Shown here piece after piece: positions 1 to 6,649 of a stretch of 13,885 nucleotides of DNA. The notes under the pieces are model-generated. The model was not told the origin of the DNA, did not search any database, and saw only the letters and a list, made by a program, of their open reading frames with translations. The position numbers were made by a program, and so were the translations under genes. Each line of letters opens with the position of its first letter. Within the stretch, counting starts at the first letter, position 1. The stretch covers positions 1 to 13,885 of the forward strand of contig QNCQ01000020.1 of NCBI GenBank assembly GCA_003645825.1, given 5' to 3'. Source of the DNA: Fidelibacterota bacterium. GTDB taxonomy: Bacteria > Fidelibacterota > UBA2242 > B5-G15.

Positions 1-76
1 AGCCATCAGGGACTGGACAAAAATTATTGCCCAGTTGGCTATCCATTTCGAAGGAAGACTAAACCTGGAGCTCTAA
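1..76 (+). CDS. C-terminal fragment of an unidentified protein (5' end outside window)
   Basis: Reading from base 2, an open frame encodes about 24 residues ending in EGRLNLEL and stops at TAA (74-76). The amphipathic look (alternating Ile/Leu/Ala with charged residues) fits the last helix of a soluble protein. I do not recognise the family. The end of a DNA polymerase III delta subunit (HolA) crossed my mind, but too little is visible to claim it. The frame starting at base 1 is also open, to TGA at 121-123, and cannot be excluded. The fragment lies on the same strand as the foldase gene 246 bases downstream. Confidence 0.4.
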   Translation, partial: AIRDWTKIIAQLAIHFEGRLNLEL

Positions 77-322
77 TGAAAAGAGGTATTTACACAAAAA
101 ATGAAACAGTCTCGCAAAATTGATTATAACAAACTCATTAAATTTAAACCTGTAATACTCGATCTTTTCAGCTCAGATTATCGTAAAATGTCTCCCCAAA
201 GTGTATACCATGTTCCTGAATCAGACACACCCTTTTCAACTCCCATTTGCTTACTCCCGACAATATCGCTAAATTTGTTCGCTCTGTAAATTTCTTAAAC
301 TTCGTAAGGAGGTCAGATAAAA
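77..322. other. Intergenic region upstream of the foldase gene
   Basis: This is the longest gene-free stretch in the window. It is AT-rich and holds one short plus-strand frame (101-289, 62 codons) whose translation shows no domain-like or signal features, so I do not call it a gene. A promoter for the foldase gene is expected here. I find only scattered partial matches, such as TATAAC at 125-130 and TTTACA at 89-94, which are not at a sigma-70 spacing from each other. I see no terminator hairpin for the upstream gene and no riboswitch-like structure. The far end carries the strong ribosome binding site at 306-313. Confidence 0.5.
306..313 (+). promoter_or_regulatory. Strong Shine-Dalgarno site of the foldase gene
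   Basis: AAGGAGGT lies nine bases before the ATG at 323. It is the best ribosome binding site in the window and decides that start over the in-frame ATG at 332. Confidence 0.8.
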
Positions 323-2152
323 ATGGGATTGATGCAGACACTAAGAAGTCAAAATCAACTAATCCTCTGGATACTTCTAATACTTTTTGTATTGAGCATG
401 ACAATTGGTGGGCTCGTCGGAGGAGCCAATATACTCGATATCATCTCAGGAAAAGCAAAGTTGAAAAACCTTGCGGGTATGGTCAATGACGAAGAGCTCA
501 AAGCTCAGGATTTCGTAAAAATGCTCCAGAGCGAAATCAATCGTCTAAGGGAACAGGGACAGGAGGTTGATGAACCAACAACTGATAGACTCTCTGATCA
601 AATATGGTCATCTTTTGTCACAGAGGTACTGCTAAGAGAACAGGTAAAGAAATACGGACTCGAAGCCACTGATCGGGAAATCTATATGACACTGGTAGAA
701 AACCCACCAGAATTCCTTCGAAACCAGGAAGCTTTTATGACAGATGGAAAATTCGATTACAATAAGTACCTGAATGCGCTGAACAACCCCCAGGGCAACG
801 AATGGCTGGGAGTAGAGCAATATCTCAGATATACCCTACCTCTGAATAAGGTAAACACTTTGGTTAGAAACTTAGCCAGTGTGAGCGAAAGCGAAATAAG
901 AGACCACTACATCAAGACAAAGATAAAATTTGACATCGAAACTCTTCTGATACCTTACACACTTGTTTCCTCAGACACACTTATCAAAGTAAGCGATGAA
1001 GAAATAAAGCAGTTCTACGAGAAAAACAAAGAAAATTTCTTCGTTCCCGAAACAAGAAAATTAAAATATGTTTTTTTCCCTATAAAACCCACCAGGCAGG
1101 ACACTCTGAACGCTCTCGAAACCATTAAAATGATACAGGACAGACTGAAAAAAGGCGAGACTTTCGAAACTCTAGCTGCTGAATTTAGCGAAGATGAATA
1201 TAGCGCCAAAAATGGCGGAGACCTAGGCTGGTTCGGCAAAGGACATATGGTAAAACCCTTCGAAGAAGCGGCATTTAGCGGAAAGAAAGGGGGAATCGTA
1301 GGACCCGTCTTAACAAAATTTGGCTATCACCTCATCAAAGTAGAAGACAAACGCAGAAAAAATGGAAAACCCCAGGTAAAAGCAAAACACATTCTTATTA
1401 AAATAAAAGCAGGACCAGAAACAATTGAGAATTTGAGGGCTGAAGCCAATCTATTTGCCTATGATGCCGGGGAGTATGGCTTCGAAGCTGCTGCCGATAC
1501 CTATAAGGTAACTATTAAAGAAACTGACCCCCTGGGGGAAAATACCAAATTCATAAGGGGGCTTGGGTTCATGCCTTACGCTGTCAAGTTTGCATTCTCA
1601 AACAAACCTGTTGGCTCAATATCGGAAGTATACCGCACTGACACAGGATATGTAATATTCCAGCTCGCAGAAGTCATCAAAGAACATTACAGATCCCTAG
1701 ATGAGGTCAAAGACTATATTGCAAACAGGATAGAAACGAAAAAGCGCCACGAAAAACTAAAAGCTATCGCAGACTCCATTTTCATAGAAACAGAGAAAAC
1801 TAAACTCCTAAAAAAAGCTGCTACAGACTTTCCAAAACTCATATTCAATACACATAGAGGAATACTTCTTAACAACACAATAAAAGGAATCGGTAAGTCA
1901 AATGAGCTAATAGGTGCAGTACTTTCCTTAAAGGAGGGAGAAATCACACAACCTATCGAAGTTGGGAATAGATACGTTATAGCAAAACTGGTAAAAAGAG
2001 GAGAACTTGACGAAGATACATATAAAGCAGAAAAGGAGGCGATAAGGGACTTTTTACTCCAAAGAAAAAGGAATAATTTCTACAATAACTGGCTTGCAGA
2101 GTTGAAATCGAAAGCCAAAATCATAGACAACAGAAATCAAATTTTATATTAA
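323..2152 (+). CDS. ppiD: PpiD/SurA-type membrane-anchored peptidyl-prolyl isomerase
   Basis: Predicted periplasmic foldase that isomerises prolyl bonds and chaperones exported or outer-membrane proteins. At 609 residues it is close to E. coli PpiD (623). A short cytoplasmic N-terminus is followed by one membrane segment at about residues 13-34, then a SurA_N-like chaperone region (about 45-240) with the usual FDYNKYL-type motif near 144. The first parvulin module (about 243-342) has the family signature NGGDLGWFGKGHMV, a FEEAAF motif and GYHLIKV. A second, more degenerate module (about 353-455) starts KAKHILIKI and ends GYVIFQLAE. A helical tail (about 456-609) resembles the C-terminal part of PpiD. 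The first module lacks the usual N-terminal HIL histidine and the second lacks the GYH histidine. It is the only complete plus-strand gene and ends tail to tail with the GlmU-like gene. The domain family is secure; PpiD rather than SurA is inferred from the membrane anchor and length. Confidence 0.9.
   Translation: MGLMQTLRSQNQLILWILLILFVLSMTIGGLVGGANILDIISGKAKLKNLAGMVNDEELKAQDFVKMLQSEINRLREQGQEVDEPTTDRLSDQIWSSFVTEVLLREQVKKYGLEATDREIYMTLVENPPEFLRNQEAFMTDGKFDYNKYLNALNNPQGNEWLGVEQYLRYTLPLNKVNTLVRNLASVSESEIRDHYIKTKIKFDIETLLIPYTLVSSDTLIKVSDEEIKQFYEKNKENFFVPETRKLKYVFFPIKPTRQDTLNALETIKMIQDRLKKGETFETLAAEFSEDEYSAKNGGDLGWFGKGHMVKPFEEAAFSGKKGGIVGPVLTKFGYHLIKVEDKRRKNGKPQVKAKHILIKIKAGPETIENLRAEANLFAYDAGEYGFEAAADTYKVTIKETDPLGENTKFIRGLGFMPYAVKFAFSNKPVGSISEVYRTDTGYVIFQLAEVIKEHYRSLDEVKDYIANRIETKKRHEKLKAIADSIFIETEKTKLLKKAATDFPKLIFNTHRGILLNNTIKGIGKSNELIGAVLSLKEGEITQPIEVGNRYVIAKLVKRGELDEDTYKAEKEAIRDFLLQRKRNNFYNNWLAELKSKAKIIDNRNQILY
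2149..2152. other. Nested convergent stop codons (TTAA)
   Basis: The foldase gene stops at TAA on the plus strand (2150-2152) and the GlmU-like gene stops at TAA on the minus strand (2151-2149). Both lie within the palindrome TTAA, so the two transcription units overlap by four bases. There is no intergenic space and no visible hairpin terminator on either side, so transcripts from each strand probably run into the opposite gene. Confidence 0.9.
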
Positions 2153-3654
2153 GCGCTATTTTTCTCTATATCTTTAATAGCATCAAGTCCCTGAGGTTGG
2201 GGCATCACCCATCTTACAGGTTGTATAGAACCATCTTTTCTGACAGTTCGCTCAACCAGTTTACATTTTAACACAGAATGTTCGATAAATAAATCATCCT
2301 CTATAATTGAGCCAAAAATATAGCTTGTACCCTTTATAATCACATTATTTCCAATCCTCACTGGAAACTCATCACTCCCTGTTATGTTAACACCTGATTC
2401 AATGCGAGAGTTATTCCCTATTACTAGATTGCCCTTTATAATATCTCCTCTCATTATCACACAATTTTTTCCTATCTTCAGAGTCTGATGTGGATATGTA
2501 GAAATAGAGACATTTTCCTCAATCACAGTACCTTCCCCAATTTCTATATTCCCATTTAAATAAGCTCCTGACTTAAGCGCCACCCCCTTGTTCAGCTTAA
2601 CCCCTTTTGAAATATAAACACCCTTTCCAATATAAATATCAAGAGGCCCGAAATTTTTATCCATCTCTATTATTTCATTAACCACTTCATCTGCTATGTA
2701 AAAGTCGTATCTATCTTCAATAACAATTATATCGCACAACCTTTGCCAAACTTTTTCCCGGTAAATATTCTCCATTTCCTTTAAAACACTCTTAACATTA
2801 AACCCAATGATTGTAGAATCATCTTTTGCATGCTCGGCGTTAACCTTCAATCCCTTCTTGTTAAAAATACTTATAAGATCTGTTAAATAGTACTCTCCCT
2901 GAACATTATCAGGGGATATTTCCTCAATAGCTTCTTTTAAAAACTTATATTTTATGGCATAAACACCTGTGTTGAACTCTTTGAGATTCAATAAAAACTC
3001 TTTGGAAAACCCAAATTTCATCCCGTTGTAAGACATCTCGCACATCTCATCATCGCGCATTGCCAAAATGTCTTTCTGCTCTTTAATAGCAAGAACCTGA
3101 CCACAATATTCCCGGGTAACCTTCCCACTAATATCTCTTTCGGGTATCCGCACTATCCTACCATACATGTTATTTTCAGGATTTCCTTTGAAATACCCCG
3201 TTAGTATCATCATGTCGGCACCACTTTTCTCAAAACTCTCTCTGAAATCTGAGACAACATCTGAAGTTATTAACCCCATATCTCCAGGAAAGATATAAAC
3301 ATCTTCAATGTTCCGTAACGATTGGAGAATTTCAAGAGCCACTTTCACTGCATCGCCGGTCCCCCTCTGCTTAGCCTGATACGCGTACGCAAGATTCCTT
3401 TTTTTCCCCACTGTCATAGCCACTTGATCTGCCTTCATGCCAACAACAATTATCTGATTTCCAGAATTCAACCCCTTCCGGGCTGCCTCAGAAACCCTTA
3501 TCACAGTCGGAACACCCCAAATCTCGTGTAACATCTTGGGTTTTTCCGATTTAATCCTTTTCCCATGACCTGCTGCCAGTACTATTGACACCGGAGAACC
3601 ATCATCTATAAGCTCGTCTGAAAGCTTCTCAAGTAAACCAAGTATATCCTCCAT
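2149..3654 (-). CDS. GlmU-like sugar-1-phosphate nucleotidyltransferase with left-handed beta-helix domain
   Basis: The N-terminal half (about residues 20-290) is a GlmU-type uridylyltransferase fold. It has LAAGHGKRIKS and PKMLH (26-43, with R33 and K40), GTGDAV (98-103), the metal-binding Asp of GDM (D125), YGRIVR, the AIKEQKDI stretch, GEYYLTD (253-259) and the late metal-binding Asn (N286). The second half (about 339-468) is hexapeptide repeats of a left-handed beta-helix. GlmU makes UDP-GlcNAc for peptidoglycan and LPS. However, the acetyltransferase signature of true GlmU (the NYDG region and catalytic His context) is not visible, and GDxPL is changed to GDMGL. The C-terminus carries a distinctive WVMPQPQG motif (482-489). 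Length is 501 residues against about 456 for GlmU. I place the start at ATG 3654, five bases after AGGGG; a GTG at 3660 is also possible. It is the last gene of the minus-strand run, 13 bases after cdsA. A nucleotidyltransferase is firm; the exact sugar and any acyltransferase activity are open. Confidence 0.82.
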   Translation of the reverse strand: MEDILGLLEKLSDELIDDGSPVSIVLAAGHGKRIKSEKPKMLHEIWGVPTVIRVSEAARKGLNSGNQIIVVGMKADQVAMTVGKKRNLAYAYQAKQRGTGDAVKVALEILQSLRNIEDVYIFPGDMGLITSDVVSDFRESFEKSGADMMILTGYFKGNPENNMYGRIVRIPERDISGKVTREYCGQVLAIKEQKDILAMRDDEMCEMSYNGMKFGFSKEFLLNLKEFNTGVYAIKYKFLKEAIEEISPDNVQGEYYLTDLISIFNKKGLKVNAEHAKDDSTIIGFNVKSVLKEMENIYREKVWQRLCDIIVIEDRYDFYIADEVVNEIIEMDKNFGPLDIYIGKGVYISKGVKLNKGVALKSGAYLNGNIEIGEGTVIEENVSISTYPHQTLKIGKNCVIMRGDIIKGNLVIGNNSRIESGVNITGSDEFPVRIGNNVIIKGTSYIFGSIIEDDLFIEHSVLKCKLVERTVRKDGSIQPVRWVMPQPQGLDAIKDIEKNSA

Positions 3655-3667
3655 ATCCACCCCTATT

Positions 3668-4486
3668 TTAACCCACCAAAATCAAAATCTTCACAAAAAT
3701 GTAGTACACAGGACTAACTACGAAAAATGCATCAAATCTATCAAGAAATCCACCATGACCTGGTAAAATCCTTCCGCTGTCTTTTACACCTACATCCCTC
3801 TTAAACACTGACTCTAACAGATCCCCAAGTTGCGCAAAAATTCCTACAATACTTCCCAACACAATTGTCCTTGGAAAATCCAGCACATCAGCCAGCCATC
3901 CAGAATAGTAAAAAACTAAAAAAACTGCTACACTTCCCAGAAATCCTGCTATACTCCCCTCGACAGTCTTGGCTGGACTAACTGAAGGTGAAAGTTTATG
4001 TCTACCGACCACCTTACCTACAAGATATGCCAGGCTATCACAAGCCCACACTGAAACAAATAGAATCAGAACCAGACCATACCCGGAGGCATAATTTGAA
4101 AATTCAACACGTGCTCTCACAAGAAAAGAGAGAAAGAATGGAATATAGATAAATCCAAACAAAGTTGTGGACGCGTTCGCAATAGCTCCTGATACTCCCT
4201 GCATTAAAGTAAGAATAGTTACAAATACCAGAATAAAGCCATACACCAGTTCATAAAAACCCATAGACACATATACAAATATAATCCACAACAAACCGGC
4301 TATGATCCCGAAGAGAGAAAGAGGGCTAAACCCTTTTTCTTTCACCAGACCATAAAATTCATACATGCCAAAAAAAGAAATTACCAATACCAGTCCGACA
4401 AAAACCATTCCCCCAAAATAAATAGCCCCCAGCACAAGAGGAACACCAATAACGTTCACTACCATCCGCTTCATGAAGTTTCCCAT
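3668..4486 (-). CDS. cdsA: Phosphatidate cytidylyltransferase CdsA
   Basis: Integral inner-membrane enzyme that converts phosphatidic acid and CTP to CDP-diacylglycerol, the precursor of bacterial phospholipids. The 272-residue length is typical. Several hydrophobic segments run through the protein (for example about 9-40, 56-96, 108-123, 136-157, 176-195, 207-222 and 254-271). The C-terminal part holds a full match to the CDP-diacylglycerol synthase signature at residues 226-252: S..KR....KD......P.HGG..DR.D, including KRDVGVKDSG and HGGFLDRFD. The ATG at 4486 sits six bases after GAGAGG, which overlaps the end of the RlpA-like gene; an ATG four codons later is a weaker alternative. CdsA genes often follow uppS and neighbour dxr, but neither is present here; the flanking genes are rlpA-like and GlmU-like. 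Confidence 0.95.
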   Translation of the reverse strand: MGNFMKRMVVNVIGVPLVLGAIYFGGMVFVGLVLVISFFGMYEFYGLVKEKGFSPLSLFGIIAGLLWIIFVYVSMGFYELVYGFILVFVTILTLMQGVSGAIANASTTLFGFIYIPFFLSFLVRARVEFSNYASGYGLVLILFVSVWACDSLAYLVGKVVGRHKLSPSVSPAKTVEGSIAGFLGSVAVFLVFYYSGWLADVLDFPRTIVLGSIVGIFAQLGDLLESVFKRDVGVKDSGRILPGHGGFLDRFDAFFVVSPVYYIFVKILILVG

Positions 4487-4489
4487 AAA

Positions 4490-4933
4490 CTACCTCTCAT
4501 CGCCCCACTTAATAACAGTAACTTTTACCTTCCCAACCCCATCCCTGACAAGTCCAATTTTTAGAGCTGCTCCATAAGAGAGATCAAGATCTCGCCCTGG
4601 AACGAATGGTCCACGGTCATTCACCTTTACTACAACAGACCTGCCGGTTGGTATATATGTAACCTTCAAAACGGTTCCAAGAGGTAGAGTCTTGTGAGCT
4701 GCAGTCATTCCATACATATCAAAAATCTCACCGCTCGAGGTTCTTTTACCGTGGAAGTCCTCTCCATAATAAGATGCCGTCATTATAGCGGTATGTTTAA
4801 CTCCTTTTATTAATACAGAAGCTTCCCTATCATGTCTCATGTAAGGCGACAGCGCACTATCCGTATACCTGGGGCTCGGACCACACCCTAATAAAAAAAT
4901 CCCCAGCAGAAGAACCCAGGTATAGCTCCTCAT
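4490..4933 (-). CDS. rlpA: RlpA-family septal/cell-wall lipoprotein
   Basis: Predicted outer-membrane lipoprotein of 147 residues. A hydrophobic signal peptide ends in the lipobox LLGC, which makes Cys17 the lipidated residue. The mature protein contains one double-psi beta-barrel domain (about 50-143) with the family motifs TASYYGEDFHGKRTSSGE, TAAHKTLPLGT and VKVNDRGPFV, followed by GRDLDLS. H80 and D106 are 26 residues apart, the same spacing as the two residues needed for lytic transglycosylase activity in Pseudomonas RlpA (His131 and Asp157, from memory), so activity on peptidoglycan is plausible. There is no C-terminal SPOR domain, which is common in short RlpA proteins. The start ATG overlaps the pyrD stop as ATGA, and a G-rich site (GGGGGT) lies nine bases upstream of it. 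This pattern indicates translational coupling to pyrD. Confidence 0.92.
   Translation of the reverse strand: MRSYTWVLLLGIFLLGCGPSPRYTDSALSPYMRHDREASVLIKGVKHTAIMTASYYGEDFHGKRTSSGEIFDMYGMTAAHKTLPLGTVLKVTYIPTGRSVVVKVNDRGPFVPGRDLDLSYGAALKIGLVRDGVGKVKVTVIKWGDER
4493..4498 (-). promoter_or_regulatory. Shine-Dalgarno site of cdsA
   Basis: GAGAGG on the minus strand ends six bases before the cdsA ATG (4486-4484). It lies inside the last codons of the RlpA-like gene, directly ahead of that gene's TAG stop. It supports the ATG at 4486 over the in-frame ATG four codons later. Confidence 0.55.
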
Positions 4934-5865
4934 CTTAATGCTACCCCCACTATCTTTTCAATCGAAGAAATCCCCTCTTTAGCACAGTAGTTCACAAGAT
5001 AATTATAAATATCTTTTGCAACAGCAGGATTTGAAAAATGCGCAGTTCCAATCTGGATCGCTGAAGCCCCAGCCATAAAGAACTCAATCGCATCCTCTCC
5101 ATTGCAAATTCCACCTATCCCAACAATTGGTATATCGAGCTCCGGTTTGACCTTCAGTATCAATGCGATTGCTACCGGCTTTATTCCAGGACCTGAATAA
5201 CCACCCACTACCCTACCTAAAGCAGGTTTTTTCCTTTCCACATCAATAGCAGCTCCATAGAGGGTATTGATCATAGAAACAGCATCTGCACCCGCTTCCT
5301 GAACAGCTACAGCGATAGAACAAATATCACTGACATTCGGAGTAAGCTTAACCATTAAAAATCTATCGGTATTGTTTCTTATCTTTCCGATTAAACTCCT
5401 CAGAACATGAGAGTCTGTCCCAAAAGCTATTCCTCCTCTATCAACATTGGGACAGGACACATTAATTTCATATCCATCAACCCACTCGCACTTCTCAAGC
5501 CGTTTAATCACCTCCAGATATTCGCCCTCGCAGCTCCCCGAAATATTTACAATCCTCTTTCCGTGAAAATTACTGTAAAAAACCTCCTTCTCCCGAACAA
5601 ATCTATCTACACCAATATTGGCAAGCCCTATGGAATTTAACATTCCACACGACGTCTCGCAGATTCTCTCTGGAAGATTTCCTGATCTTGGCTGTAGAGT
5701 TATAGTTTTTGAAATTATCGCTCCATAATACTTCAATTCGATCATATCCACCAGCTCATCACCATAGCCAAAAGTACCTGAAGCCGGCATAATAGGACTT
5801 TCCAAAATAAAATCATCCCTCAACTTTACCCGAAGCAGACCGCTAGAAAATGATTTTTTTTCCAT
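4930..5865 (-). CDS. pyrD: Dihydroorotate dehydrogenase B, catalytic subunit PyrD
   Basis: FMN-containing subunit that oxidises dihydroorotate to orotate in pyrimidine synthesis. Class 1B features are clear: ASGTFGYGDE near the N-terminus, SKTIT with a conserved Lys (about K53), NSIGLANIGVD, NVSCPNV with the active-site base Cys138 that marks class 1 enzymes, VKLTPN, NTLYGAAID, GGYSGPGIKP, and the phosphate-binding VGIGGI...GA.A.QIGT region at the C-terminus. Length is 311 residues, normal for the family. The frame can be opened one codon earlier at TTG (5868), but the ATG at 5865 is the natural start. It overlaps the pyrK end by 23 bases, as expected for two subunits of one heterotetramer made in equal amounts. 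No strong Shine-Dalgarno site is visible (AAGGA is about 14 bases away), so translation probably depends on ribosomes finishing pyrK. Confidence 0.96.
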   Translation of the reverse strand: MEKKSFSSGLLRVKLRDDFILESPIMPASGTFGYGDELVDMIELKYYGAIISKTITLQPRSGNLPERICETSCGMLNSIGLANIGVDRFVREKEVFYSNFHGKRIVNISGSCEGEYLEVIKRLEKCEWVDGYEINVSCPNVDRGGIAFGTDSHVLRSLIGKIRNNTDRFLMVKLTPNVSDICSIAVAVQEAGADAVSMINTLYGAAIDVERKKPALGRVVGGYSGPGIKPVAIALILKVKPELDIPIVGIGGICNGEDAIEFFMAGASAIQIGTAHFSNPAVAKDIYNYLVNYCAKEGISSIEKIVGVALR

Positions 5866-6649
5866 CAAAAACTGGCCCGTCCTTACAAACTAGTCTAAAC
5901 TCCTCTCCTTCCTCAGCCATATACTTTACAACACACCCTTGACATAGGCCCATTCCACACGCCATAACCGTTTCCAGAGCTATTTCGATATCGTGATTAA
6001 ATCTATTCGCAATGGTCACCGCTTTTTTCAAAAGCCCTCCTGGTCCACAGGCAAAAATTTTTAAAGGGCTGCTAAACTTCTCAATCTCCTCTTCAAGCAA
6101 ATCTACCACAGTCCCTTTGTAGCCAGCGCTACCATCCTCTGTAGCAAGTAGAATATTGCCAAGCCCATCCGGCTCAACAATCTCAGAGCTGTTTTTAAAA
6201 CCAGCAAAAAAATATTTTTTCGCTTCTACATTTTTTAGATTATCCCAGAGATAAAATAAAGGGGCCACTCCAATACCTCCACCCACAAGTACAAAACCGC
6301 TATATTCTTTCTCCTTCCACTCAAAACCGTGCCCCAAAGGCCCCGCAATTTTTATTCTACTACCTTTTTGAAGCCCAGAAAGATATTCTGTATTCTTCCC
6401 TATAACTTTATACAATATTTTAAACTCTTTTTCCCCATAACGCCCAGCTATACTGAAAGGCCTTGGGAAAATCCCTTTGAGGTATAGGTTGACAAACTGC
6501 CCGGGTTTGGAAGGCGGAAAATCTATCTCAGGGAGAAGTACCATCTCATAAGTCTCACTGGCTATGCACTCATTTCTCTCTATTATAGCATCTAGAAATT
6601 TTCTTTCCTCAGGGAGACTATTCTGTCGAATCTTCTCTGACATACTCAT
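5843..6649 (-). CDS. pyrK: Dihydroorotate dehydrogenase B, electron-transfer subunit PyrK
   Basis: FAD and [2Fe-2S] subunit that passes electrons from PyrD to NAD. It belongs to the ferredoxin-NADP reductase-like family. RPFSIAG (63-69) is the FAD-binding motif and VGGGIGVAPL (122-131) the pyridine-nucleotide site. ACGPGGLLK follows at about 200-208. The C-terminal cluster site has four cysteines, C231, C236, C239 and C255, in the pattern CGMGLCQGC and LVC. Length is 268 residues. The ATG at 6649 overlaps the end of the TPR lipoprotein gene by 32 bases; an in-frame ATG at 6643 is equally possible, and neither has a good ribosome binding site, so coupling to the upstream gene is likely. The direct pyrD neighbour confirms the assignment, which also separates this protein from related sulfide dehydrogenase/NfnA-type subunits. 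Confidence 0.94.
   Translation of the reverse strand: MSMSEKIRQNSLPEERKFLDAIIERNECIASETYEMVLLPEIDFPPSKPGQFVNLYLKGIFPRPFSIAGRYGEKEFKILYKVIGKNTEYLSGLQKGSRIKIAGPLGHGFEWKEKEYSGFVLVGGGIGVAPLFYLWDNLKNVEAKKYFFAGFKNSSEIVEPDGLGNILLATEDGSAGYKGTVVDLLEEEIEKFSSPLKIFACGPGGLLKKAVTIANRFNHDIEIALETVMACGMGLCQGCVVKYMAEEGEEFRLVCKDGPVFDGKKIIF

Noticed and set aside
101..289. 62-codon plus-strand frame upstream of the foldase gene
   Set aside because: Its translation shows no signal, membrane or domain features, the nearest purine-rich site is poorly spaced (about 13 bases), and the sequence looks like AT-rich intergenic DNA.
168..404. 78-codon minus-strand frame across the foldase start
   Set aside because: It overlaps the strong ribosome site and the coding start of the foldase gene on the opposite strand, and its translation is not protein-like.
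5866..5868. TTG at 5868 as the pyrD start
   Set aside because: The next codon is ATG, which gives a normal family length, and no ribosome site favours the TTG.
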